This document shows, piece after piece, positions 56,559 through 63,913 of a DNA stretch of 64,000 nucleotides (position 1 is the first letter of the stretch; the number at the start of each line of letters is the position of its first letter). Where the stretch lies: contig CAZVLM010000002.1 in assembly GCA_964628065.1 (NCBI GenBank), positions 1 to 64,000 of the forward strand, in the 5' to 3' direction. The position numbers and the translations under genes are program-made. Below the pieces are notes generated by a model. It saw nothing but the letters and a program-made list of their open reading frames with translations. It was not told where the DNA came from and did not search any database. This stretch comes from CAIXMG01 sp964628065. GTDB taxonomy: Bacteria; Patescibacteriota; Minisyncoccia; Phycocordibacterales; UBA1006.

Positions 56559-56930
56559 ATGGATACTGTTATTTTGATTAACTTAAAAGTGAATAAAATG
56601 AAACCAAAAGAATTTGTCGCATGGATAGTTGGCTTTGTTATTGATTCAGGAAAAACCTCATTAACACATGATGAGATTCTTGAAATACAGGCCAGGTTAA
56701 AATCTGTTCTCGAAGCGGATGAGTGCCTAAAGCTTGCTTACTCAGATGTATATTTAGCCCGGGAAGAAAGGCGCGGCATCTTAGAATATATTCTTGAGCC
56801 CTCAATAAGTGTTTGTTTTTGGGTTAACCACTGGCTTGAAATACTTCCATCGGTAATTCATAGAAATGATGTACCAGAAAAAAGTTTCGAAACTCTTGCA
56901 CAGAGTATTAGAACTCAAATGGAAAGATGA
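56559..56930 (+). CDS. hypothetical protein
   Basis: The frame starts at 56559 but ATG 56598 (MKPKEFVAWIVGFVIDSGKT) may be the true start, giving 110 residues. It contains HDEILEIQARLKSVLEADEC and EPSISVCFWVNHWLEILPSV. I do not recognise it. A terminator follows. Confidence 0.6.
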   Translation: MDTVILINLKVNKMKPKEFVAWIVGFVIDSGKTSLTHDEILEIQARLKSVLEADECLKLAYSDVYLAREERRGILEYILEPSISVCFWVNHWLEILPSVIHRNDVPEKSFETLAQSIRTQMER

Positions 56931-56949
56931 TCAGATTTTTCGTATGCTC

Positions 56950-56987
56950 AATGAAGCCTTCCAGTTCCATGGCAAGGCTTCATTTTT
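56950..56987 (+). terminator. terminator
   Basis: AATGAAGCCTT pairs with AAGGCTTCATT around a 12-nt loop, followed by T-run. Confidence 0.75.
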
Positions 56988-57031
56988 TTGGAAATAAGCC
57001 AGTGATAAGATTTTATGATACAATTTTTATC

Positions 57032-57373
57032 ATGAGTATTATATCTTGGTTGATTCTTATAGGTTCCATTCTCGCCATCTCAATTGGCGATGTATTTATC
57101 AAAAAAGCAGGCGCAAGCGTGCAGTCATTTGGAGCAATATTTAAGAACCCGTGGTTTATTGCTGCTGCGCTGCTTTACATCGTTCAGGTCGTAGGTTTCG
57201 GTTACCTTTTCTTTTCAGGAGCTAAGCTAAGTTGGATCGCTGTCGTTCAAACAGTTCTGTATGCGCTGGTGGTAATTGGTTCAGGCGTGCTTATCTTCCA
57301 TGGGTCGATCAGTCTGGCTCAGGGAATTGGAATTGCGCTTGCAGTCGTTGGGCTAATTCTTGTTAATCTTTAA
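57032..57373 (+). CDS. four-TM small transporter-like protein (SMR/EamA type)
   Basis: The 113-residue protein has four membrane helices and the layout of small EamA/SMR-type drug/metabolite transporters: ISWLILIGSILAISIGDVFI, GYLFFSGAKLSWIAVVQTVL and GIGIALAVVGLILVNL. The catalytic Glu14 of EmrE is not seen at its usual place, so it may be a half-EamA unit. ATG 57032 is the plausible start. The oxidoreductase gene starts 3 bp after it. Confidence 0.7.
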   Translation: MSIISWLILIGSILAISIGDVFIKKAGASVQSFGAIFKNPWFIAAALLYIVQVVGFGYLFFSGAKLSWIAVVQTVLYALVVIGSGVLIFHGSISLAQGIGIALAVVGLILVNL

Positions 57374-57376
57374 TCT

Positions 57377-58750
57377 ATGAAACAAAACAACTCTCCCTGG
57401 CTTACGCAATTAAATCACGAGCGACCTATTAACGTCATTGATAAGGATGTTGAAACAGATGTCGTTATTGTCGGTGGGGGAATTGCGGGGGTGGTGACGC
57501 TTTATTTCCTTCTTAAGCATACGGATAAGAAAGTCGTATTGCTCGAAGGTCATAGATTGGGTCATGGTGCAACGGGTCACAATGCTGGACAGGTGGTAGC
57601 TGAGTTTGAGCGCCCAATGGTTCACCTTGCTCGCGAGCACGGTATCAAAAAAGCTGTAGCAGGACTCGCTATGGTAGAAGAAGCATGGGACCTGCTTTCT
57701 CAGATTTTCGAGGAAACGGAAATAAAAATCCCGTTTAAGGAATTCATTGGCTACAGTGGGTACACCGATCAGAAGCCGCTCCTTGAAGAGCTTGAAACAG
57801 AGCTCATCAGATTTCAGCATGGGTTGATGCATTTCCCGACACTTGTTTCTCGTGAGTCAGAATGGATGAAAACCATTCCGTCCAAGTTTCATCCGATTTG
57901 TACAGAAGTAGAAGGATCCCTTATTACGGAATTGCTTGAACTCAAAAAAGAAGGATACAAAGCGGTAATCCCTAATAAGGCAGCAACACTTAACAGCGCG
58001 CTCTTTTCAGAGCGATTGGCGCTTTGGTGTCTTGAAAAATATCCAGACAGGGTAAAGATTTTTGAGAAGAGTTTTGTGCAGGGTGTTGAGCTTAATGCGG
58101 ACAAGCCTCGTTTGTTTACTGATCATTTTGTAATTACTTGCGATGAAATCGTTCTTTGTACCAATGGATTTGAAAACTTCTATATTCATGACAAGCAGGG
58201 ACTTGATATCGATACAAAGTTTCATCATCTGATCCGAGGTGTTGTTGGATATATGACGGGCTACCTTACTAATAATGAATTGCCACCGATGGCGAATCGC
58301 TATTACGAAGAAGGACTAAAAGGAGAGGGAGAGTTCCAGAAGGAGCGACTTTCTGATATTTACTTTTACATTACACAAAGAAAATTTGGAGATGAAGAAA
58401 GTAATCAGCACCTTCTTGCAGTTGGAGGCCCTGAAATAAGTTTGGTAGAACGAGAAATTTATTTTAATGAGTTTGATGTTCCTGAAAAATTCCGTGATGA
58501 TTCGGTTGCTTTTGCAGAAAAATATTTCACAACTGATGCATTTGATCAGAAGTTTTTCTGGCATGGCCTAATGGGGTACACACGCACGGGTGTGCGAGTG
58601 GTGGGACGAGAGCCTTTGGATGGGCGACTGCTTTATAACTTGGGTTGTAACGGAGTGGGTATTATGCCAAGTATCATGGGCGGACTTAAAATAGCGAGAC
58701 ATATTAACGGGGAAGAGGTAGAGGAGACAATTTTCGATCCTGTAAGATAA
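57377..58750 (+). CDS. FAD-dependent oxidoreductase (DAO family)
   Basis: The 457-residue protein has an N-terminal dinucleotide-binding motif DVVIVGGGIAGVVTLYFLL and a GHGATGHNAGQV segment, both typical of D-amino-acid-oxidase/glycine oxidase-like flavoenzymes. Later parts include YFTTDAFDQKFFWHGLMGYT, GVRVVGREPLDGRLLYNLGC and GVGIMPSIMGG, the FAD-closing motif. The substrate (an amine or amino acid) is not evident. It is in an operon with the small transporter gene. Confidence 0.88.
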   Translation: MKQNNSPWLTQLNHERPINVIDKDVETDVVIVGGGIAGVVTLYFLLKHTDKKVVLLEGHRLGHGATGHNAGQVVAEFERPMVHLAREHGIKKAVAGLAMVEEAWDLLSQIFEETEIKIPFKEFIGYSGYTDQKPLLEELETELIRFQHGLMHFPTLVSRESEWMKTIPSKFHPICTEVEGSLITELLELKKEGYKAVIPNKAATLNSALFSERLALWCLEKYPDRVKIFEKSFVQGVELNADKPRLFTDHFVITCDEIVLCTNGFENFYIHDKQGLDIDTKFHHLIRGVVGYMTGYLTNNELPPMANRYYEEGLKGEGEFQKERLSDIYFYITQRKFGDEESNQHLLAVGGPEISLVEREIYFNEFDVPEKFRDDSVAFAEKYFTTDAFDQKFFWHGLMGYTRTGVRVVGREPLDGRLLYNLGCNGVGIMPSIMGGLKIARHINGEEVEETIFDPVR

Positions 58751-58756
58751 GTTACG

Positions 58757-58903
58757 ATGCTCCCCGGATTCACCCTTCCGCCCTTCGGGCACCTCCCCTT
58801 CGCAGGGGAGGAAACTCCTTCGAAAGTTTCTCACAAAGGTAGAGTTAGATGCTCCCCTGCGAAGGGGAGCTGTCTTGCGCAGCAAGACTGAGGGGTGAGA
58901 TAT
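58757..58903. repeat. composite palindromic element
   Basis: Hairpins CCTCCCCT-TCGC-AGGGGAGG (58792-58811), GAAACT...AGTTTC, GCTCCCCT-GCGA-AGGGGAGC (58851-58870) and GTCTTGC-GCA-GCAAGAC (58872-58888), ending CTGAGGGGTG, the inverse of the 12051 left arm. It lies between two genes; the last bases adjoin a -10 box. Confidence 0.8.
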
Positions 58904-58917
58904 GATATAATCCATTT

Positions 58918-59247
58918 ATGAAACTAGCCAACAAAAAATGCATTCCATGCGAAGACAAATCAATAAAGCCATTTTCTAAGAAAGAGGCGACGTTGATGCT
59001 GAAAGAAATCCCAAAGTGGGAACTTGCGAAAAGCGCGAAGAAAATCTCTCGCAAATGGCTGTTCAAGGACTTCGTCCAAGCTCTTAAGTTTACGAACGCA
59101 GTAGGAAAGGTGGCTGAGAAAAACGGACATCATCCTGATATTTCAATTTCTTATAATAAAGTTACATTGGATCTGTTTACTCACTCAATCGGAGGCCTTT
59201 CCGAAAATGATTTCATTGTTGCGGCTAAGATAGATCTTATTAAATAG
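58918..59247 (+). CDS. pterin-4a-carbinolamine dehydratase-like protein
   Basis: The 109-residue protein has the PCD/DCoH pattern: IPKWELAKSAKKISRKWLFK, ALKFTNAVGKVAEKNGHHPD and VTLDLFTHSIGGLSENDFIV. The EKNGHHPD motif carries the catalytic histidines. PCD recycles the tetrahydrobiopterin cofactor or acts as an enzyme chaperone; no pterin-dependent hydroxylase is visible here. TATAAT ends 6 nt before the ATG. The next gene begins 1 bp after it. Confidence 0.92.
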   Translation: MKLANKKCIPCEDKSIKPFSKKEATLMLKEIPKWELAKSAKKISRKWLFKDFVQALKFTNAVGKVAEKNGHHPDISISYNKVTLDLFTHSIGGLSENDFIVAAKIDLIK

Positions 59248-59248
59248 T

Positions 59249-59851
59249 ATGGAGTTTTTTGTAGCTCACAAGCACATATTCGTAGTCTTGCATGCTCTTG
59301 CGGCGGCAGGCGGCCTTGGTGCGGTGCTTATCACCGACACCTTGTTCTTTATGTTTTTAAAAGACTTTAAAATTTCTCGCAAGGAAAATGAAGTGCTTAA
59401 GACAATCTCGGGAGCAGTGTGGGTTATTATTGTGCTCCTATTTTTAACAGGTCTCGCTTTGTATTTATCTGCGCCGATGGATTATCTTACAAAGGCAAAG
59501 TTTGTAACCAAGCTTGTTATTTTCGGAGTAATTGTCGGCAATGGCTTTCTACTTAATTGGCTTATTACGCCATTTCTTACCAAAATTTCTTTTGGCCCCG
59601 TGACCGTTGAGCCAACAACAACATTGCGCGTGATGCGACGCATTGCATTTGCGTCAGGAGCCGTATCAATGGTTTCTTGGCTTGCGGTGTTTATCCTTGG
59701 CTCAATACGATCTATTCCGATCAATGCTGCTCAGGCTTTATTGGTGTATGCAGGCCTTATCATCATAGTAGTCCTTGGGAGTCAGTTTTATGCTACTTGG
59801 GTAAAACACCACAGTATTTTTGGAAATTACTTAAAAGTTCGAAAGGACTAG
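59249..59851 (+). CDS. five-to-six-TM membrane protein
   Basis: The 200-residue protein has hydrophobic segments at about 9-35, 48-72, 85-107, 128-152 and 162-183. His residues in the first helix (AHKHIFVVLHALAAAGGLGA) recall DUF2269/CopD-like proteins, which can bind haem or copper. No family match is firm. It is coupled to the pterin dehydratase gene. Confidence 0.7.
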   Translation: MEFFVAHKHIFVVLHALAAAGGLGAVLITDTLFFMFLKDFKISRKENEVLKTISGAVWVIIVLLFLTGLALYLSAPMDYLTKAKFVTKLVIFGVIVGNGFLLNWLITPFLTKISFGPVTVEPTTTLRVMRRIAFASGAVSMVSWLAVFILGSIRSIPINAAQALLVYAGLIIIVVLGSQFYATWVKHHSIFGNYLKVRKD

Positions 59852-59898
59852 ATTTTTTCAGCTATTTTTGCTATAACAAGCTGTGCACATGCACATAT

Positions 59899-59971
59899 GG
59901 GGGTTATGGTGTAACGGTTAACACTCGGGTTTGTGGTACCCGCAATCTGGGTTCGATTCCCAGTAGCCCCC
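59899..59971 (+). tRNA. tRNA-His(GTG)
   Basis: It has the extra G-1 opposite C73, acceptor GGGGTTA/TAGCCCC, D-arm TGGTGTAACGGTTAACAC, anticodon stem CGGGT/ACCCG with loop TTGTGGT (anticodon GTG), and T-arm CTGGG-TTCGATT-CCCAG. Full CCA is not encoded. Confidence 0.97.
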
Positions 59972-59979
59972 CAAGTAGT

Positions 59980-60005
59980 AAAAAGCTCCCACTCGGGAGC
60001 TTTTT
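59980..60005. terminator. bidirectional terminator
   Basis: AAAAAGCTCCC-ACTC-GGGAGCTTTTT between tRNA-His and the convergent regulator gene. Confidence 0.85.
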
Positions 60006-60007
60006 AC

Positions 60008-60850
60008 TTAAGAATTTTTTGGTATATAGAAATCCTTCTTAAACTTAGTTCGCCATTTTTCGGCTTCCTTTTTCGATCGCGTGAATGTCATGCGAACTTT
60101 ATCGTTTCGGTTGCATAGCGTCGAAAGTTCTTTAAGATTGTGCGCATCGACGGTTTTGTATTTCTTAAAAAAAGTATCTAAGTCATTGCCAAATTTTTTG
60201 CTTGTTTTTACTTTGAAAATGAAGTCGCCAAGCACGTTGATGTATTCAGTATTTCCAAGACCATAATGAGTGCCAGTATTTATTTGTAAGTAGACTCCGG
60301 ACCAGTCCTTTTTGAATGCTTTGTCGAGCGGTGTATTTCCGCCTAAGGCAAAGAATACAAGTTTTCTATCTTCTTTAATACGGCTCAAGAAAAATGTTTC
60401 TGCTGTGTTTCTTGTATGGATAAGCCATTCGTGCGGATGGAAGACAAGAATCGGGTCCCGTGGATCATGTTGCTCGAAAATCATGTCGTATGTATGTGCC
60501 CAGTAGATCCCCATAAGGTTTGGGTTTTTGAATGAGTAAGTAATCTTGTCGCCTTCCTTAAATGAGAGAATGCTGTCACTATCCATGACGGCAGGGGATT
60601 CGATGTGCTTCTTACCGAATCTGTAGATACGCTGCAACCAGTGACGGTTTATTTCATAAATCTTTCCGTGCTTACTTAATACTTCTTCTTTTAATAGAGA
60701 CCGAAGAATTCGATAGAACGTCTCCTTAGAAATAGAAGCATCTTTTTTCTTAAGCTTTAAAAGGAGGGAAGGGCCTTCGGCGGCTTCCTTATGTAGGGTT
60801 TCTAATATGAGTTCCTCAAGGGATTTTTTAGTTTGGCTGGATAGGAGCAT
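60008..60850 (-). CDS. winged-helix regulator-like protein beside the cyclodipeptide synthase
   Basis: The 280-residue protein has an N-terminal winged-helix-like region (LLSSQTKKSLEELILETLHK, ISKETFYRILRSLLKEEVLS) and a larger C-terminal domain with alternating strands (ILVFHPHEWLIHTRNTAETF, LVFFALGGNTPLDKAFKKDW, YLQINTGTHYGLGN). The effector is unknown. ATG 60850 is preferred over GTG 60874 because a perfect palindrome, likely its operator, covers 60856-60876. It is divergent from the cyclodipeptide synthase, which it may control; this is inference. Confidence 0.65.
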   Translation of the reverse strand: MLLSSQTKKSLEELILETLHKEAAEGPSLLLKLKKKDASISKETFYRILRSLLKEEVLSKHGKIYEINRHWLQRIYRFGKKHIESPAVMDSDSILSFKEGDKITYSFKNPNLMGIYWAHTYDMIFEQHDPRDPILVFHPHEWLIHTRNTAETFFLSRIKEDRKLVFFALGGNTPLDKAFKKDWSGVYLQINTGTHYGLGNTEYINVLGDFIFKVKTSKKFGNDLDTFFKKYKTVDAHNLKELSTLCNRNDKVRMTFTRSKKEAEKWRTKFKKDFYIPKNS

Positions 60851-60855
60851 AAATA

Positions 60856-60876
60856 AAGTGTCATATTCTGACACTT
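60856..60876. promoter_or_regulatory. candidate operator
   Basis: AAGTGTCA-TATTC-TGACACTT, an 8-bp perfect inverted repeat with a 5-bp spacer. It overlaps the expected -10 region of the winged-helix gene and lies upstream of the cyclodipeptide synthase gene. Confidence 0.55.
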
Positions 60877-60960
60877 ACAAGCGATATTACTTATAAAAGT
60901 AACCAATGTCAAATGATTCGATTATGCTCTGTGGGAATTACTTCACTTAAAAATATTCTT

Positions 60961-61605
60961 ATGAAAATAATAGAAGCGTCAGATATCGGCAAGAAAGTTT
61001 TGGAAGAGAAGGGTATTCTTATTCTTGGCTTAAGCATTAACAACAGGTATTTCAGCGAAGAGAATATCGAAAAGCTAATGAACTGGGCTGCGCCTGCTTC
61101 ATCGACTTGCATTATGATTCCAGACGAACCTGCCGTATGTACCATGATGGCTCTTGGCAAAAGTAGGGAAGATGCAGAAAGAGTTGCAAGGCTCAAGTCG
61201 AATGCTCTCGAAAATAAATGCAAAAAAATTCAGGAACGCCTAAATCTTTCAAGTGTCACCATACTGCGCTGGAAAGATATTAAGACGAATATATCTTATC
61301 AGCATGCCTCTTCCCATATTCAAAAGGTATACAATGTTGATGCGTCATTTGCTGCGGCGATTGATGAAACGACAAGAGAGGTGCTTAAAAATGCGAATTC
61401 AGCAGAGCCAAGCGAGCAGCAGATTTCCATAGGAATTCAGTTCTTACTTCAGGAACTCGCATTCATTACTTATGCTGATTGCTTCTTTAGCGGACGAGAC
61501 GTAGCTTACGTATATCACCGCACAATGAAAATCTTAAAAGATATTGTAGACGGCAAATATACTTTCCGAGCCGGGCGCCAGATTGGTTTCATAACAGCAG
61601 AATAA
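60961..61605 (+). CDS. tRNA-dependent cyclodipeptide synthase (NYH-type)
   Basis: Cyclodipeptide synthases take two aminoacyl-tRNAs and make a cyclic dipeptide through an acyl-enzyme on a serine. The 214-residue protein shows the family pattern: GILILGLSINNRYFSEENIE, with predicted nucleophile Ser25 and Asn28, then MIPDEPAVCTMMALGKSRED, and FLLQELAFITYADCF with Glu165. The final VAYVYHRTMK (Tyr185-His186) gives the N-Y-H residue set of the NYH subfamily. The residue aligned with AlbC Tyr178 appears to be Phe161, a point to check. An alternative ATG at 60913 would add 16 residues. A SAM methyltransferase follows and a regulator is divergent. Confidence 0.85.
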   Translation: MKIIEASDIGKKVLEEKGILILGLSINNRYFSEENIEKLMNWAAPASSTCIMIPDEPAVCTMMALGKSREDAERVARLKSNALENKCKKIQERLNLSSVTILRWKDIKTNISYQHASSHIQKVYNVDASFAAAIDETTREVLKNANSAEPSEQQISIGIQFLLQELAFITYADCFFSGRDVAYVYHRTMKILKDIVDGKYTFRAGRQIGFITAE

Positions 61606-61610
61606 GTTTT

Positions 61611-61634
61611 AAAGCCCCAGCAATGGGGCTTTTT
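61611..61634 (+). terminator. terminator after the cyclodipeptide synthase
   Basis: AAAGCCCC-AGCAAT-GGGGCTTT then TT. It separates the synthase transcript from the methyltransferase, which has its own -10. Confidence 0.75.
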
Positions 61635-61656
61635 AGACAAACCAATCTTTCTCTGC

Positions 61657-61662
61657 TATGCT
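61657..61662 (+). promoter_or_regulatory. -10 box of methyltransferase gene
   Basis: TATGCT ends 8 nt before ATG 61671, predicting an almost leaderless transcript. Confidence 0.5.
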
Positions 61663-61670
61663 CGGTTCAT

Positions 61671-62402
61671 ATGGATACAGGAACATCATTTGAGCGATTT
61701 GCAGAACAATACGATAGCGACATGGGCGATACGGGAAGCTATAATCACAAGTACACCATTGATCCGCCACTATTTGAGATTATTGGAAATCCAGAAGGAT
61801 TAACCATTTACGATATTGCATGCGGAAATGGCTACATTGCCCGAAAACTTAAAAAAGAAGGGGCAAAAGAAATTTATGCGACCGATATTTCAGAAAGTCT
61901 CGTAAGGCTTGCCACAGAAAAATATGACGAATCAGGAATCAAGTATTCCGTACAACAAGGCGAAGATTTTTCAGGAATTCCAGAAAACCATTTCGATCTC
62001 GTCATTATTCACATGGCTATTTGGTATATTGCAGACGTGGATGCTTTTTTAAAAAACGTTCGCAAGGTATTAAAGCCAGGTGGGAGATTCATCTTTTCAA
62101 TAGATCATCCGATGAAGTGGTCACTTTATCGAGCTATTGGCGCAGTCCTTCAAGATGAAACTAATAAGGAAGAAGAAAAATATTTAGAAGCTCGCAAGGT
62201 AAGAACGTTTAATAATTGGCTCCAAATCCAAGAAGACCTGACAGTATACTTCAGGCCAATGAGTTATTATATGAACCTCTGCGGAGCAAACAATCTTCTT
62301 ATAAAAACCGTAAAAGAGCCCTACTCAAAAATCTTAAGAAAGGGGACTGAATATGAAAGCGGGATTCCTATGAAAATGATTGTAGAAACAATAAAAGCCT
62401 AA
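61671..62402 (+). CDS. class I SAM methyltransferase, candidate cyclodipeptide-tailoring enzyme
   Basis: The 243-residue protein has the UbiE/COQ5-like methyltransferase core: motif I LTIYDIACGNGYIARKLKKE, EIYATDISESLVRLA, ENHFDLVIIHMAIWYIADVD and VLKPGGRFIFSIDHPM. A C-terminal lid YFRPMSYYMNLCGANNLLIK follows. Methyltransferases are common partners of cyclodipeptide synthases, N- or C-methylating the ring. Its position 65 bp after the synthase makes that the best hypothesis, but a terminator lies between them and the substrate is unproven. Confidence 0.85.
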   Translation: MDTGTSFERFAEQYDSDMGDTGSYNHKYTIDPPLFEIIGNPEGLTIYDIACGNGYIARKLKKEGAKEIYATDISESLVRLATEKYDESGIKYSVQQGEDFSGIPENHFDLVIIHMAIWYIADVDAFLKNVRKVLKPGGRFIFSIDHPMKWSLYRAIGAVLQDETNKEEEKYLEARKVRTFNNWLQIQEDLTVYFRPMSYYMNLCGANNLLIKTVKEPYSKILRKGTEYESGIPMKMIVETIKA

Positions 62403-62412
62403 GGCTTTTTTG
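62393..62412 (+). terminator. tight terminator palindrome over the methyltransferase stop
   Basis: AAAAGCCTAAGGCTTTTTT includes the TAA stop. Confidence 0.6.
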
Positions 62413-62429
62413 TTTGCTATACTTACCTT

Positions 62430-63596
62430 ATGAAGTTATTCTCCTCAATAATAATCACCATAATAGGAATACTGGCAATGGCTGGTACTGCTTTTGCAGA
62501 AGCGGGTACACTTATTCAAAAATACCAATCAGGTACGCCGATAAAGGTTTTGATTATTCCAGGCCATGACAACGAATTTTCTGGAACGGAGTTTAGGGGT
62601 ATGCGAGAAGCTGATTTGAACCTGAGGCTGGCAGGAGAGATTTCTGAAAAGCTTAATAAAAATCCTCAGTTACAGGTAGTGGTATCGCGAGACGTGAAAA
62701 CAGGAAACTATATTCCGGAACTTCTTTCGTATTTTGATACTCAAAAAGACGCGGTTGCAAGTTTTACAGGAGAACGTAAGTCGCTCTATAAAAAAATGAA
62801 AGAAGATGCTGCTGCGCAGGCAGCTGCAACTCCTTCAAATGGTTCAGGTTCGGTCGTAGTAACGCCAAAGAAAGAAGTGCCCCATGCTCCCGCAAATGCG
62901 CAAGTTGCGTATCGATTATATGCCGTAAACAAATGGGCAGGAGAGCATGATTTCGATCTCATTATAAGTGTTCACTTTAACGATCACTATCCTCGCAAGG
63001 AAAACAAAGTGGGCGAATATGTTGGTTACTCTATCTATGCTCCAGGCGACATTCTTCCTAATGCGCATCCTTCACGTGAAGTTGCCGTGTCAATCGGAAG
63101 TCGACTCAGTGATATTATTCCTGCAAGTAACCTATTTCTAGAATCAGATTTGGCTGATAAGTCGGGCGTTATTCCTGATACCAGTCTGATTGCGCTTGGT
63201 TCAAGCGCAACACTTACTGTTCCAAGTATCCTTATTGAGTACTCATATATTTATGAGCCGCAACTGCGATTGGAGGTTTCAAAGACGACACTAGAGGCAA
63301 TGGCGCAGGCGACCTACTTGGGACTTGAAGAGTATTTATCAGGAAAGAAAAGCGAATCAAAAACATTTACTCATGCGTGGACCAAAAATCTTTCGCCCGG
63401 AAAAACAAGAAACAGGGAAGTGTTAGCCATTCAGATAGCACTTAACTTCTTAAAAATAAAAAGTTGCGCATTGGACGGCATTTATGGAGACTGCACAAAA
63501 GCAGGATTGAGAATATTTCAAAAAAGTCATGGCCTGGACGCTGACGGACTATTCGGAAAGAAGACAAGAATCAAGTTAAACGAGGCACTGAAATAA
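62430..63596 (+). CDS. secreted N-acetylmuramoyl-L-alanine amidase with peptidoglycan-binding domain
   Basis: This wall hydrolase cuts between MurNAc and the stem peptide. The 388-residue protein has a signal peptide (MKLFSSIIITIIGILAMAGT, cleavage near AFA-EA). An Amidase_3 domain has zinc ligands His46 (LIIPGHDNEF) and Glu60 (RGMREADLN), SVHFNDH, and a catalytic Glu in SILIEYSYI. A Pro/Ala-rich insertion (about 128-155) precedes the second half. The C-terminus is a PG_binding_1 domain (about 318-388, DGIYGDCTKAGLRIFQKSHG). TATACT ends 6 nt before the ATG. Confidence 0.93.
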   Translation: MKLFSSIIITIIGILAMAGTAFAEAGTLIQKYQSGTPIKVLIIPGHDNEFSGTEFRGMREADLNLRLAGEISEKLNKNPQLQVVVSRDVKTGNYIPELLSYFDTQKDAVASFTGERKSLYKKMKEDAAAQAAATPSNGSGSVVVTPKKEVPHAPANAQVAYRLYAVNKWAGEHDFDLIISVHFNDHYPRKENKVGEYVGYSIYAPGDILPNAHPSREVAVSIGSRLSDIIPASNLFLESDLADKSGVIPDTSLIALGSSATLTVPSILIEYSYIYEPQLRLEVSKTTLEAMAQATYLGLEEYLSGKKSESKTFTHAWTKNLSPGKTRNREVLAIQIALNFLKIKSCALDGIYGDCTKAGLRIFQKSHGLDADGLFGKKTRIKLNEALK

Positions 63597-63603
63597 TCCA
63601 TAC

Positions 63604-63629
63604 AAAAAACCAGCAAGCACTGGTTTTTT
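63604..63629. terminator. bidirectional terminator
   Basis: AAAAAACCAG-CAAGCA-CTGGTTTTTT between convergent genes. Confidence 0.85.
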
Positions 63630-63636
63630 AGGTTCA

Positions 63637-63822
63637 TTACTTGATCACATCGGCTGCCTTCTTCCCAAGCACTGCGCCTGAAATAACGGCAATGATGAAG
63701 AATACAAGGAAAACAACAAATAGGACTTTTGCGATCGTTGCTGCAACTCCTGCGATTCCTCCGAATCCGAGAATAGCGGCTACGATTGCAATGATAAGAA
63801 AGATAACACTCCATTTCAACAT
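63637..63822 (-). CDS. DUF1328-like small membrane protein
   Basis: The 61-residue protein starts MLKWSVIFLIIAIVAAILGF, then GGIAGVAATIAKVLFVVFLV, matching the DUF1328 pattern (MLkWaliFLiiAiiAallGF). Two membrane helices are predicted. Members are small, widespread and of unknown role. ATG 63822 gives the family N-terminus. Confidence 0.85.
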   Translation of the reverse strand: MLKWSVIFLIIAIVAAILGFGGIAGVAATIAKVLFVVFLVFFIIAVISGAVLGKKAADVIK

Positions 63823-63913
63823 ATAATTATGCCTCAATGATGTCTCGAGGCGGATTAACTGATAACTTTCGAACCATATCCAGTGTACGCCTTTGAAAAG
63901 GATGGTCAAGGTC

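Noticed and set aside
60913..60960. Upstream start for the cyclodipeptide synthase
   Set aside because: Possible, but the extra 16 residues show no conserved feature; ATG 60961 is preferred and the alternative is noted.
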